A DNA stretch of 64,000 nucleotides from Frigoribacterium sp. SL97 (GTDB taxonomy: Bacteria; Actinomycetota; Actinomycetes; Actinomycetales; Microbacteriaceae). A program made the position numbers and the translations under genes. The notes beneath the pieces are model-generated. The model saw only the letters and a list, made by a program, of their open reading frames with translations. It searched no databases and was not told the origin of the DNA. Shown here piece after piece: positions 28,064-38,317 of this stretch. Positions within the stretch are counted from its first letter, which is position 1. Each line of letters begins with the position of its first letter. The stretch is taken from assembly GCF_026625765.1 (NCBI RefSeq), contig NZ_CP113062.1, positions 2,542,001 to 2,606,000 of the forward strand. The letters run 5' to 3'.

Positions 28064-28986
28064 ATGCCCACCCATCTCGTCGTCGGAGCCGGAGCCATCG
28101 GCACCCCCCTCGTCCGCCGCCTCGCCGAGCGGGGCGACACCGTGCGCGTCGCCACCCGCCGCGGCACCGCGATCACCGGGGCCGCCCCGTTCACGCTCGA
28201 CGCCAAGGACGCCGCCGCCCTGACGAACGCGGCCCACGGCGTCGACACGATCGTGGTCTGTTCGAACCCGCCCTACCCCGCCTGGGGCGTCGAGTGGCCG
28301 GCCATCACCACGGCCCTGATCGAGACGGCCTCCACCACGGGGGCGGGCATCGTGCTGATGGGCAACCTCTACGGCCACGGGCCGGTGTCCGAGCCGATGA
28401 CCGAGCACACGCCCCTCGCCTCCGCCGGGGGAAGGGCAGGGTGCGTGCCGACAGCTGGCAGCGGCTCCTGGCCGCGGCCGACCGGGGCGTCCGGGCCGTC
28501 GAGGTGCGCGCGAGCGACTACTTCGGGCCCGGTGCCGGGCGCAACGCCCACCTCGGCAGCGACTTCTTCGGGCCGCTCGTCGCGGGCCGCACCGCCCACG
28601 CGGTCGGCGACGTGACCCAGCCGCACGCCTGGGCGTACCTGCCCGACGTCGTCTCGACCCTCGTGGCCGCCATCGACCGCGACGAGTGGGGACGCGCCTG
28701 GCTGACGCCGCACGCCACCCACGCCTCACGGGTCGCGATCGCCGAGGAGGCGCGGCGCCGCTACGGCCTGACCGGTCGCGTCCGCCCGTGGAACCCGCTG
28801 CTGTGGGCCGGCCTGACCCGCACGGTGCCGTTCCTCCGCGAGGTGAGGGCGATGCAGTACCAGTTCGACTCGCCCTTCGTCGTGGACTCGTCCGAGAGCG
28901 AACTCCTGCTCGACATCGGACCGACCCCGTGGCCCGAGGCGCTGGACGCGACGATCGCGGCCGCCCGCGACGCCGTGCGTCGGTGA
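28064..28986 (+). pseudogene. NAD(P)-dependent epimerase/reductase-like protein, frameshifted
   Basis: A Rossmann-fold short-chain epimerase/dehydratase relative of about 307 residues if repaired. The ATG at 28064 follows AGGAGG. The dinucleotide site is LVVGAGAIGTPLVRRLAERG, followed by VVCSNPPYPAWG and VLMGNLYGHGPVS. The second half (RVRADSWQRLL, then EVRASDYFGPGAG) is in another frame. The break is at the five-G run 28427-28431, where a sixth G restores one frame. It is under divergent TetR control, suggesting inducible metabolism of a small carbonyl compound; the substrate is unknown. Its TGA lies inside a REPIN arm. Probably intact in the real genome. Confidence 0.82.
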
Positions 28987-29074
28987 CTCCTGACTCCTGT
29001 CGCCCGCGCACGACGACGGCCCCTGCCCCCGGGGACGTCCCGCGACGGCGCGACGGGAAGCAGGAGTTGCCGAC
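28979..29074. repeat. REPIN-like element, copy 2 (96 bp)
   Basis: Left arm GTCGGTGACTCCTG (28979-28992, two mismatches) contains the epimerase stop codon. The right arm CAGGAGTTGCCGAC is at 29061-29074. The sequence ACTCCTG is duplicated next to the left arm, which explains most of the extra length over 86 bp. Confidence 0.8.
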
Positions 29075-29217
29075 GGGACCGACGGTTCCCCGAGGTCACA
29101 GCAGACCCCCACGCGCCGCCCTTCCCCGACGGCCGCACGCCACCGTACGCTGACAGCACCCCGGCGACGACGCCGCACGACGGCCGACTCGCCCCGATCG
29201 ACGACGATTGGTGCTCC

Positions 29218-30458
29218 ATGACGCTGACCGCGAGCCGTCCGCCCCGCGACGTCGGGCCGCAGCGCCGGGTGGTGCGCGACTCGTGGGACCGCGCCTCCCG
29301 GCACCGGCTCGATCCCGACGGCCTGCCCCGACTCGAGCTGCCCGAGGACGACCTCGACGTCTGGCGTCGGGACCACCCGTTGGCGCTCGCGCTGCCCGTG
29401 GTGCGTCGTCTGCTCACGGACGACGTCTCGGGCTCGGGACTGCTCGTCGCGCTGGGCGACGAGCACGGACGCCTGCTCTGGGTCGAGGGCGACCACGCGG
29501 CCCGCCGCCGCGCCGAGGACATGCTGTTCGTCGCCGGTGCGGGCTGGTCGGAGTCGCGGGTCGGCACCTCGGCCCCGGGCACCGCCCTCGTGCTCGACCG
29601 GGGCGTGCAGATCCGCGGCGACGAGCACTGGAACCACCGCGTGCGGGCCTGGAGCTGCACGGCCGTCCCGGTCCACGATCCCGTCGACGGGCACGTCATC
29701 GGAGTCGTCGACATCACGGGAGACGAGCGGGCGGCCGGCTCGTTGACGCTGCCCCTGGTCACGGCGACCGTCGCGGCCGTGGAGGCGCACCTCGCGCTCC
29801 TGGGATTCGCTGCGGTCGATCGCGTCCCGACCCGCACCCCCGGCGGCCGGTCCGATCCGGTCCGGACTCCCCCGCCGGCCTGACGACCCTGGGCCGTGAC
29901 GAAGCCGTCCTCACGGTCGGGGACGGCCGCATCGCGCTGGGTGCCCGGCACTCCGAGATCATGACCCTGCTCGCCCACCGGACCGCCGGCTACACCGCTC
30001 ACGAATTGGCCGACGCGGTCTACGGCGACGTCGACGCGGTGTCCACCCTGCGCCCCGAGATGGTGCGCCTGCGGCACGTCGTCGAGGCCCTCGACCCCAC
30101 GCTGGTCCCCCTGTCGCGCCCGTACCGCCTGCCCCGCCCGGTGGCCCTCGACCTCGACGCGCTCGTCGGACTCGTCGACCGCGGTGCCCACCGCGCCGCC
30201 GTGCGAGCCGACACCGGCCCGGCGCTGCCCTCGTCCACGGCACCCGGCGTCGTGGCGCTGCGGGTCGAGGTCGCGGCGACCGTCCGGGACGCGCTGCTCA
30301 CCGGCGGGTCGATCGAGAGCCTGGTGTCCTACTCCGAGTCGGACGCGGGTCGCGACGACGTGCGCGTGCTGCTCGAGCTGCTGCGTCGGCTTCCGCCGGG
30401 ATCGCCCCGGCGGACGCACCTGGTCGCGCACCTCGAGGCGCTCGGTGGCCGGGACTGA
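29218..30458 (+). pseudogene. GAF domain regulator with C-terminal DNA-binding-like part, frameshifted
   Basis: If repaired this is a protein of about 413 residues. Residues 1-215 start MTLTASRPPRDVGPQRRVVR and hold a GAF-like sensor of the AcoR/GAF type (GWSESRVGTSAPGTALVL, SCTAVPVHDPVDGHVIGVVDI). The rest (TLGRDEAVLTVGDGRIALG, ARHSEIMTLLAHRTAGYTAH) looks like a winged-helix response domain and a helical tail. The frame changes at the five-C run 29869-29873; one added C joins both halves. It lies 94 bp before the aldehyde dehydrogenase gene, and regulators of this architecture commonly control such genes, so it is the likely activator. The signal molecule is unknown. Confidence 0.78.
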
Positions 30459-30552
30459 CGCGCAACCGGATGCAACCCCGCCCGACGTAGCCTGCCGCCA
30501 GCGGCGGGCGACCCCCGCCACCGACCCGACACCGTCGTCGAAAGGGACCGTC

Positions 30553-32093
<1,541 letters not shown>

Positions 32094-32094
<1 letters not shown>

Positions 32095-32597
32095 TGACGC
32101 CCGAGCAGACGGCCGCCGTCGCGCCGGCAGCGGCAGCAGCCGAGGAGGCGCGGGTCGGCGCGGTCACGCCGGCCCCCGCCTCCGGGATGGTCGCCGCCAC
32201 CCCCTCCCGGGTCGACGTCTCCCCCGAGGCGGCGGCGTTCCTCGTGTCCCTGACGGCGCAGCACGGCCCGCTGATGTTCCACCAGTCGGGTGGCTGCTGC
32301 GACGGTTCGTCGCCGATGTGCTACCCCGTCGGGTTCTTCCGGGTGGGAGCCGTCGACGTCCATCTGGGCGACCTGCACGTCGACGGGATCGACCCGATCG
32401 AGGTCTACATGTCCCGGAGCCAGTTCGAGTACTGGAAGTACACGCACCTCACGATCGACGTCGTGCCGGGCCGCGGGGCCGGGTTCTCGATCGAGAGCCC
32501 GGAAGGCCGGCGGTTCCTGATCAGGTCACGACTGCTGGACGACGACGAGCTGCGGGCGTTCGGACTCGACGACGCGGTGGGCGACACCCCGGTCTGA
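32094..32597 (+). CDS. DUF779 domain-containing protein
   Basis: DUF779 proteins are small partners of aldehyde dehydrogenases of unknown biochemical role. The domain starts near residue 38 (DVSPEAAAFLVSLTAQHGPL) and has the marker HQSGGCCDGSSPMCYP with three cysteines, then YMSRSQFEYWKYTHLTIDVVPGRG. ATG 32094 overlaps the dehydrogenase stop and gives 167 residues. That is longer than usual because of an Ala/Pro-rich N-terminal extension, which includes EEARV from an exact 16-bp word (32141-32156). A start at ATG 32187 would give the normal length. The cysteines suggest metal or thiol chemistry, which is inference. Confidence 0.85.
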
Positions 32598-32619
32598 TCG
32601 GCCGACGCCGCCCGGGGAC

Positions 32620-33261
32620 TCAGTCGGTCGGCGGGTGGGGCAGGGCGTAGACGCCGTGCCCCACCCGGTCGACCACTCCCTGTCGGGCGAGGACGCTCAG
32701 CGTCGAGAGCACGCTGCTCCGGCGGTAGTCGGGCAGGGCGGCGACGATCTCGGTGGTGCGCCGGGCCCCGTTCCGCAGCACCTCGGGCACGCGGTCGGCC
32801 AGGGAGTCGCCGACGGGCGCGGTCGCCGGGGCGACGTCCGTCGGGTCGCCGGCCCGCGCCTCCTGGTCGTACTCGGCCCGGGCCTGGTCGAGTCCCTCGG
32901 CCGAGACCCGGGTGGTCGCACCGTCGGCACCGGAGGCGTGCGCGTAGGGCGCGAGGGTGAGCGACCGGCCGACGCGCGCGTACACGGCCGAGGCGCTGGT
33001 GCCCTGGTGCTCGGCGATCTCGGGGTACGACGCGCCGCCGAGCAGCAGCACCGCCTCGCCCTCGAGGCCGAGCCACTGGCCGAGGCTCGCGATCTCCCAG
33101 CCGGCGGTCGTCACGGCCGAACCCCAGACCTCGATGTCGTCCGCGTGGTCGGTGGTGAGCGTCTCGAGGTCGTCCAGCAGGTCGAGGAGTCGCCGGCGGG
33201 CGTCGTCGACGATCTCGGCCGTGAACTGCGGCGGGCGGCGAAGTTTGATCGGTCGTGACAT
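32620..33261 (-). CDS. Hypothetical protein with helix-turn-helix-like segments
   Basis: A 213-residue protein I do not recognise. From ATG 33261 it begins MSRPIKLRRPPQFTAEIVDD. A segment LLLGGASYPEIAEHQGTSAS followed by AVYARVG resembles an HTH (about residues 72-100). The C terminus REVRN-type stretch RRTTEIVAALPDYRRSSVLS with LARQGVVDRVGHGVYALP looks like a winged helix (about 165-210). A nucleic-acid-binding or regulatory role is plausible but unproven. It is divergent from rplU with 88 bp between and convergent with DUF779. A 14-of-16 copy of the dispersed word (32851-32866) encodes part of QEARAGD. Confidence 0.65.
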   Translation of the reverse strand: MSRPIKLRRPPQFTAEIVDDARRRLLDLLDDLETLTTDHADDIEVWGSAVTTAGWEIASLGQWLGLEGEAVLLLGGASYPEIAEHQGTSASAVYARVGRSLTLAPYAHASGADGATTRVSAEGLDQARAEYDQEARAGDPTDVAPATAPVGDSLADRVPEVLRNGARRTTEIVAALPDYRRSSVLSTLSVLARQGVVDRVGHGVYALPHPPTD

Positions 33262-33349
33262 TTGTGAAAGACTATCCAAGTTGCCTTCGTGGCACCACGA
33301 CGTCGTCCGGCAGTCCGGGCGTCACATCCCCCACTTTTTTGGAGTTCCC
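33262..33349 (+). promoter_or_regulatory. rplU leader
   Basis: The 88-bp divergent spacer holds the rplU promoter and leader. A short stem CCGG-CAGT-CCGG (33308-33319) is followed by a T6 run at 33335-33340 just before the GGAG ribosome site. This looks like a weak attenuator shape, but no known L21 leader motif is recognised. Confidence 0.35.
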
Positions 33350-33661
33350 ATGGCTTTCGCAATCGTGCGCGCCGGTGGCCGTCAGGAGAAGGTCGAGGTC
33401 GGCACGATCCTGACCGTCGACCGCCTCAAGGCCGCGACCGCCGACACCGTCTCGTTCGTCCCCGTCCTGCACGTCGACGGCGACACCATCCTGTCGGGCG
33501 ACGACCTGGCCAAGGTCACCGTCGAGGGCGAGGTCCTGAACGACCTGCGCGGCCCGAAGATCGTCATCCAGAACTACAAGAACAAGACCGGTTACAAGCG
33601 TCGCATGGGCTTCCGTGCCGACCTGACCCGCGTCAAGATCACCTCGATCACCACCAACTAA
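33350..33661 (+). CDS. rplU: 50S ribosomal protein L21
   Basis: Binds 23S rRNA and helps large-subunit assembly. The 103 residues are full length, with FAIVRAGGRQEKVEVGTILT at the N terminus and the L21 signature KIVIQNYKNKTGYKRRMGFR at about 70-90. ATG 33350 follows GGAG. rpmA follows after 14 bp. In many actinobacteria rne lies upstream; here the upstream neighbour is an opposite-strand hypothetical gene. Confidence 0.97.
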   Translation: MAFAIVRAGGRQEKVEVGTILTVDRLKAATADTVSFVPVLHVDGDTILSGDDLAKVTVEGEVLNDLRGPKIVIQNYKNKTGYKRRMGFRADLTRVKITSITTN

Positions 33662-33675
33662 GGGGCTGACACCAC

Positions 33676-33942
33676 ATGGCACACAAAAAGGGCGCATCGT
33701 CCACCCGCAACGGTCGTGACTCGAACGCACAGCGCCTCGGCGTGAAGCGCTTCGGCGGCCAGGTCGTCCTCGCCGGCGAGATCATCGTCCGCCAGCGCGG
33801 CACCCACTTCCACCCCGGCGTCAACGTCGGCCGCGGCGGAGACGACACCCTCTTCGCCCTCGCCCCCGGCTCGGTCGAGTTCGGCAACAAGGGCGGCCGC
33901 AAGGTCGTCAACATCGTCGCCTCCGCGACGGCCGTCGCCTAG
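33676..33942 (+). CDS. rpmA: 50S ribosomal protein L27
   Basis: L27 reaches the peptidyl transferase centre with its N terminus. The 88-residue protein begins AHKKGASSTRNGRDSNAQRL and contains QVVLAGEIIVRQRGTHFHPG, both diagnostic. No N-terminal cleavable extension of the Firmicute type is present. Co-transcribed with rplU, and followed by a strong terminator instead of the usual obgE. Confidence 0.97.
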   Translation: MAHKKGASSTRNGRDSNAQRLGVKRFGGQVVLAGEIIVRQRGTHFHPGVNVGRGGDDTLFALAPGSVEFGNKGGRKVVNIVASATAVA

Positions 33943-33963
33943 GCGACAGCACACGCGTCATCC

Positions 33964-34007
33964 GCCTCGGGGCGGTCGGGCCCAGGCCCGGCCGCCCCGA
34001 GGCTTTT
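33964..34007 (+). terminator. Rho-independent terminator of rplU-rpmA
   Basis: GCCTCGGGGCGGTCGGGCC pairs with GGCCCGGCCGCCCCGAGGC (one mismatch) around a two-base centre and is followed by TTTT. It is the only terminator in the window with a clear T run. Confidence 0.92.
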
Positions 34008-34066
34008 CCGTGCCCGCTGTACCCCTCGTCCAGGCGGCACGGGGCGAGGACGCGTAGACGGGAAGG

Positions 34067-35242
34067 ATGAAGGCACTCACGTACCAGTCCGTCACCAACG
34101 TCTCCGTCGAGGACGTCCCCGATCCCACGATCATCGACCCGAGCGACGCGGTCATCAAGGTCACGTCGGCCGCGATCTGCGGAAGCGACCTGCACCTGTA
34201 CGACGCCCTGGGCGCGTTCCTCGACAAGGGCGACGTGCTCGGCCACGAGACCATGGGCATCGTCACCAAGGTCGGTTCCGAGGTCAGCCGCATCAAGGTC
34301 GGCGACCGTGTCGTCGTCCCCTTCGTCATCGCGTGCGGCCACTGCTTCATGTGCGACCGCGGACTCTTCTCGCAGTGCGAGACCACCCAGGTCACCGAGT
34401 ACGACTCGGGCGCCACCCTCTACGGCTTCAGCAAGCTCTACGGCCAGGTGCCCGGTGGCCAGGCCGAGCAGCTGCGGATCGCGCGTGCCGACGCCAACCT
34501 CGTGAAGGTCGGCGCCGACCTGCCCGACGAGCGCTACCTCTTCCTCAGCGACATCCTGCCGACCGCCTGGCAGGGCGTCGAGTACGCCCAGGTGCCCGAG
34601 GGCGGCACCCTGGTCGTCCTGGGCCTCGGCCCGGTCGGCCAGTTCGCGTCGCGCATCGGCAAGTACCGCGGCTACCGCGTCATCGGCATCGATCCGGTGC
34701 CCGAGCGTCGCGCCATGGCCGAGCGCCACGGCGTCGAGGTCCTCGACCTGACGAAGGACGTCGCCGACGTCGTCAAGGGCATGACCGACGACCGCGGACC
34801 CGACTCCGTCGTCGACGCCGTCGGCATGGAGGCACACGAGCACGCCGGCATCGGCCTCGTGCAGAAGCTCGCCGCCGCCCTGCCCGACGCGATCGGCCAG
34901 GCCGTCATGCAGAAGGCCGGCATCGACAGCCTCGGCGCCATGCACCTCGCCTTCGAGATCGTGCGCCGTGGCGGCACCGTCTCGCTCAGCGGGGTCTACG
35001 GCGGCACGGCCGACCCCACGCCCTTCCTCACGCTCTTCGACAAGCAGATCACCATCAAGATGGGCCAGTGCAACGTCCAGAAGTGGATGGACACCCTGAT
35101 GCCCCTCGTCGAGGACCCGACCGACCCGCTCGGCACCGAGGACCTCGTCACCCACCCGGTGCCGCTCTCCGAGGCCGCCGCCATGTACGACGTCTTCAAG
35201 AACAAGGAGGACGGCTGCATCAAGGTCGTCCTCAAGCCCTGA
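34067..35242 (+). CDS. Zinc-dependent alcohol dehydrogenase (formaldehyde dehydrogenase-like MDR)
   Basis: Medium-chain dehydrogenase of 391 residues. The catalytic zinc site is ICGSDLHLYDALG (Cys38) with GHETMGIV; the structural zinc cysteines are CGHCFMCDRGLFSQC near 89-103. The NAD-binding fingerprint is LVVLGLGPVGQFASRIG near 184-200. The long insert KLAAALPDAIGQAVMQKAG near 265-285 is typical of the class resembling glutathione-independent formaldehyde dehydrogenase. Substrate is uncertain. It stands as a single-gene unit between two hairpin terminators. Confidence 0.92.
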   Translation: MKALTYQSVTNVSVEDVPDPTIIDPSDAVIKVTSAAICGSDLHLYDALGAFLDKGDVLGHETMGIVTKVGSEVSRIKVGDRVVVPFVIACGHCFMCDRGLFSQCETTQVTEYDSGATLYGFSKLYGQVPGGQAEQLRIARADANLVKVGADLPDERYLFLSDILPTAWQGVEYAQVPEGGTLVVLGLGPVGQFASRIGKYRGYRVIGIDPVPERRAMAERHGVEVLDLTKDVADVVKGMTDDRGPDSVVDAVGMEAHEHAGIGLVQKLAAALPDAIGQAVMQKAGIDSLGAMHLAFEIVRRGGTVSLSGVYGGTADPTPFLTLFDKQITIKMGQCNVQKWMDTLMPLVEDPTDPLGTEDLVTHPVPLSEAAAMYDVFKNKEDGCIKVVLKP

Positions 35243-35267
35243 CGCCTCGACACGTCAGAGACCTCGA

Positions 35268-35300
35268 CGACGCGACCCCCGCCTCCTGGGGGTCGCGTCG
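35268..35300. terminator. Hairpin terminator after the alcohol dehydrogenase
   Basis: CGACGCGACCCCC and GGGGGTCGCGTCG form a perfect 13-bp stem with loop GCCTCCT, which resembles the core of the dispersed 16-bp word. Confidence 0.88.
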
Positions 35301-35473
35301 TCCCGTGGGGCGGGCTAGCGTCGTCGCTCGGGAATGCGGCCTGTTCGACGACCGTTCACCGAAACGCGCGCGCACGTTCACCCCACTCATGGCAATCGGG
35401 TGATGGACTGGTGACGAATCAACAACGAGGGTCTCGTCCCGAGCCCACGTCGGCGACATCGATTGAGAGAACC

Positions 35474-36442
35474 ATGGATCTCCGGACGGCCGAACACCCC
35501 AGGCCGAACCACTTCATCCTGCACCTCAGCGACACGCACCTCGTCGGCGGGGACCGCGACCTCTACGGCGCCGTCGACAGCGAGGCCCGGCTCCGTCAGA
35601 TCATGGACGAGATCGAGGCGTCCGACGGGCGGCCCGAGGCCATCGTCTTCACGGGCGACCTCGCCGACAAGGGCGAGCCGGAGGCCTACCGCAAGCTCCG
35701 CGCCCTGATCGAGCCCGTCGCCGAGCGACTCGGAGCCCAGGTCATCTGGGCCATGGGCAACCACGACGACCGCAGCGCGTTCCGGTCCGAGCTCTTCGGG
35801 CAGCTGCCGTCGCAGCGACCCGTCGATCTCGTCTACGACGTCAACGGCCTGCGCGTCATCACCCTCGACACGACCGTGCCCGGCCACCACTTCGGCCGGC
35901 TCTCGGGTGACCAGCTCGACTGGCTCGCCGAGGAGCTCTCGACCGATGCCCCCGACGGCACCATCATCGCCATGCACCACCCGCCGGTCCCGAGCGTGCA
36001 GGACCTGACGGCCCTCGTCGAGCTGCGTGACCAGGCGGCCCTCGCCGAGGTGATCGAGGGCAGCGACGTCCGCTCCATCATCGCCGGGCACCTGCACTAC
36101 TCGACCAACGCCACCTTCGCGGGCGTCCCCGTCTCGGTCGCGTCGGCCACCTGCTACACGCAGGACCTCAACGTCGCCGGCGGCGGAACCCGCGGCCGCG
36201 ACGGTGCCCAGGCGTTCAACCTGGTGCACGTCTACGAGGGCACCGTCGTGCACTCGGTCGTGCCGATCGGCACCTACGAGACCGTGGGCGAGTACGTGCC
36301 GGCCGACGTGGTGGCCGAGCGGCTCGCCGTCGCTGGCGTGCGCATCGCCCCCGCCGCCCCCCGCCACCGCGCGACGGACACGGCACCGGTGCCCGTGGTG
36401 CCGCGTGACCTCGCGCTGACGGGGCCGATCGACACGCTCTGA
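35474..36442 (+). CDS. Calcineurin-like metallophosphoesterase, CpdA-type
   Basis: A dinuclear-metal phosphodiesterase related to 3',5'-cyclic AMP phosphodiesterases. All five metal blocks are present: HLSDTHLVGG, FTGDLADKGEPEAY, MGNHDDRSAFR, IAMHHPP and IIAGHLHYS. This order and spacing fit CpdA/Icc. I choose ATG 35474 (MDLRTAEHP) behind GAGAGAA; an in-frame GTG at 35411 would add 21 residues of low-quality sequence. Substrate could be cAMP or another phosphodiester. It is followed by a 364-bp spacer carrying two REPIN-like elements. Confidence 0.88.
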   Translation: MDLRTAEHPRPNHFILHLSDTHLVGGDRDLYGAVDSEARLRQIMDEIEASDGRPEAIVFTGDLADKGEPEAYRKLRALIEPVAERLGAQVIWAMGNHDDRSAFRSELFGQLPSQRPVDLVYDVNGLRVITLDTTVPGHHFGRLSGDQLDWLAEELSTDAPDGTIIAMHHPPVPSVQDLTALVELRDQAALAEVIEGSDVRSIIAGHLHYSTNATFAGVPVSVASATCYTQDLNVAGGGTRGRDGAQAFNLVHVYEGTVVHSVVPIGTYETVGEYVPADVVAERLAVAGVRIAPAAPRHRATDTAPVPVVPRDLALTGPIDTL

Positions 36443-36487
36443 CCGGGCGGGCGGGCCCTCGCACCACCGCAGCCGGTCTCGTGCACC

Positions 36488-36573
36488 GTCGGCAACTCCT
36501 GGCTCATGCTGCGCGCTACGGCCGGTGCCCCCTTCCCTGGCCCGTCGTGCAGCACGGAGCAGGAGTTGCCGAC
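36488..36573. repeat. 86-bp REPIN-like element, copy 3
   Basis: Arms GTCGGCAACTCCTG (36488-36501) and CAGGAGTTGCCGAC (36560-36573) are perfect inverted repeats. Subterminal GCTCATGCTGC and GCAGCACGGAGC also pair with a bulge, so the whole unit can fold as a hairpin. Confidence 0.92.
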
Positions 36574-36653
36574 CCACTCGGTGCCGTCGACGCCGCCCGT
36601 CCCGACGCAGCCACGCCGAGGACGACCGACCGCCCCGAACACGGCCCGCGCGA

Positions 36654-36739
36654 GTCGGCAATTCCTGCTTCACGTCGCTCGAACGACGCCGACACGCCCC
36701 CGCCTGCGATCGCCGTGACGCGAGTCAGGATTTGCCGAC
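36654..36739. repeat. 86-bp REPIN-like element, copy 4
   Basis: Arms GTCGGCAATTCCTG (36654-36667) and CAGGATTTGCCGAC (36726-36739) each differ by one base from the consensus. Size is the same as copies 1 and 3, while the central sequence is unrelated to them. Confidence 0.88.
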
Positions 36740-36806
36740 GAGGGACGAGGACGCCGTGACAGGAAGCCAGACGTGCCGACCCGGGCGCCGGCGACGGCGG
36801 ACCGGG

Positions 36807-37640
36807 TCAGCCGTGGGCGGGGGTGCGGGCCTCGGCGGCCATGGCCGCACGCAGCCTACGCAGGTACCCGTCGCGGAGGACGTGACGGAGGCGCGGTGGC
36901 AGATGTGGGACGACCGCAGCCGTGACGAGCATCACCCGGTCGTAGCGGCGTTGGACGGCCGGCGACCAGGGCAGGCCGAAGTCGTCACGGACTCGATCCG
37001 GCAACGACCCCGCGGTGACGAGCCGGGCGAGCGGCATCACCGCTCTCAACCACCACGGCCCCGTCGTCGGGTGCAACAACTCGTGGGCGACCCGACGCGT
37101 GACGTCGTCCACCACGAGGTGCGCGACGGCGTCGTCCCAGTAGCGCCGGAACGCCGCTGCATCGGCCGGCCACAACTCTCGCGGCATCTGCAGCGACGTG
37201 CCGACGAGGGCGTAGTCCTGGTAGACGGTCTCGGCGTGGGCCGGGTCGATCGGCCCGTGCACCCGCTCGAACAGCTGCACGGCCGAGTCGTAGAGCGTGG
37301 CAGCGACCCAAAGCTGCAGATCGGGGTCGAACGCGTCGTACCGCACCGACGAGGACCCGCCGTCGTGCACCGGACGGTGCGCCCGCCCGACGACCCGGCG
37401 GACGTGGGCCACCTCGGACGGGGTGCCGAAGACGATGGCGTAGAGGTACGTCATGGTGCCGTGCAGCCGCGACAGCGGGCGCTCGACGAAGTCGCTGTGC
37501 TCGGCGACGCCGTGCCCCACCCCGGGGTTCGCGAGTTGCAGCAGGATCGCCCTGCCCCCACCGGCCAGGAGCAGCGACTCGCCCGCCATGTCGGAGATGC
37601 GCCGCACGTCCGAGCCGTGAAGGGTCCAGGGCAGTCGCAT
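36807..37640 (-). CDS. MpaB-type oxygenase (DUF2236 family)
   Basis: Family members include rubber oxygenases and the fungal MpaB oxygenase; bacterial roles are mostly unknown. The 277-residue all-helical protein starts MRLPWTLHGSDVRRISDMAG. It has the family stretch GGGRAILLQLANPGVGHGVA with EHSDF, where the conserved histidines could bind heme. RTVRRVVGRAHRPVHDG-like sequence (VVGRAHRPVHDG) and LQLWVAATLYDSAVQLFE follow. No signal peptide is visible. It is divergent from the Nudix gene with 38 bp between the starts. Confidence 0.85.
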   Translation of the reverse strand: MRLPWTLHGSDVRRISDMAGESLLLAGGGRAILLQLANPGVGHGVAEHSDFVERPLSRLHGTMTYLYAIVFGTPSEVAHVRRVVGRAHRPVHDGGSSSVRYDAFDPDLQLWVAATLYDSAVQLFERVHGPIDPAHAETVYQDYALVGTSLQMPRELWPADAAAFRRYWDDAVAHLVVDDVTRRVAHELLHPTTGPWWLRAVMPLARLVTAGSLPDRVRDDFGLPWSPAVQRRYDRVMLVTAAVVPHLPPRLRHVLRDGYLRRLRAAMAAEARTPAHG

Positions 37641-37678
37641 GCGGTCAGCCTACGGCGGGCCGTCGGTAGGGTGCTGAC

Positions 37679-38155
37679 ATGGCCACCCCCGACTTCGTCC
37701 TGTCCCTGCGCGAGAAGATCGGCACGGCACCGCTGTGGCTCGCCGGCGTCACCGCGGTCGTGGTGCGCGGTGACGAGACGCTGATGGTGCGCCGAGCCGA
37801 CACCGGCGCCTGGACGCCGGTGACGGGCATCGTCGACCCGGGCGAGCACCCCGCCGACGCCGCCGTCCGCGAGACCCTCGAGGAAGCCGACCTGCACGTC
37901 GTCCCCGAACGGCTGGCCTCGATCGGAGTGACCGACGAGGTCGTCTACCCGAACGGCGACCGCGCGCAGTACCTCGACCACACCTTCGTGATGCGCTACG
38001 TCTCGGGCGAGCCCTCCCCTGCGGACGGCGAGAACACCGAGGCCCGGTGGTTCCGGCTGGACGCCCTGCCGCCCATGGGCCCGGACATGCTCTCTCGTCT
38101 CGACGCCGCACTCTCGGGCGAACAAGCCGCCCGCTTCGGCACCTCGCCGAGCTGA
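37679..38155 (+). CDS. Nudix hydrolase
   Basis: Hydrolyses a nucleoside-diphosphate-linked compound. The 158-residue protein has the Nudix box GIVDPGEHPADAAVRETLEE followed by ADL (about residues 50-72). The RE and EE metal ligands are intact, but the usual final Gly is Asp. The N-terminal part IGTAPLWLAGVTAVVVRGDE and the YLDHTFVMRYVSG region suggest an actinobacterial subfamily of unknown substrate. It is divergent from the MpaB-type gene and ends before a minisatellite. Confidence 0.9.
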   Translation: MATPDFVLSLREKIGTAPLWLAGVTAVVVRGDETLMVRRADTGAWTPVTGIVDPGEHPADAAVRETLEEADLHVVPERLASIGVTDEVVYPNGDRAQYLDHTFVMRYVSGEPSPADGENTEARWFRLDALPPMGPDMLSRLDAALSGEQAARFGTSPS

Positions 38156-38190
38156 GCGGCCGTCCGGACGACGGTGACGGCCACCGCGCC

Positions 38191-38286
38191 GGTGACCGGC
38201 GTCGGCACTCGGCGCCAGTGACCGGCACTCGGCGCCAGTGACCGGCACCCGGGGCCGGTGACCGGCGACCGGCGGCCGGTGATGCC
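38191..38286. repeat. Minisatellite with about 20-bp unit
   Basis: Four to four and a half tandem units of the form RGTGACCGGCACTCGGCGCC: 38191-38216 (with a 6-bp insertion), 38217-38236, 38237-38256, 38257-38277 (diverged), then a partial unit. It lies between two convergent genes and shows no coding sign. Confidence 0.88.
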
Positions 38287-38317
38287 CGTCACACTCGCGA
38301 CGCGGGTACGACCGGCG

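Larger units (their letters stand above)
36443..36806. other. Gene-free spacer filled with repeat elements
   Basis: This 364-bp stretch between the phosphoesterase and the oppositely oriented oxygenase holds no convincing gene. It contains two complete REPIN-like elements (36488-36573 and 36654-36739) in the same layout, starting 166 bp apart. A possible degenerate arm CAGGAAGCCAGACGTGCCGAC-like remains at 36760-36780. Confidence 0.8.

Noticed and set aside
36443..36806. Small genes in the repeat-rich spacer
   Set aside because: Open frames there share a QELPT-like string only because they read through the REPIN arms; no coding signature or ribosome site.
38191..38286. Possible CRISPR array
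   Set aside because: Units are directly adjacent with no unique spacers, and no cas genes are present.
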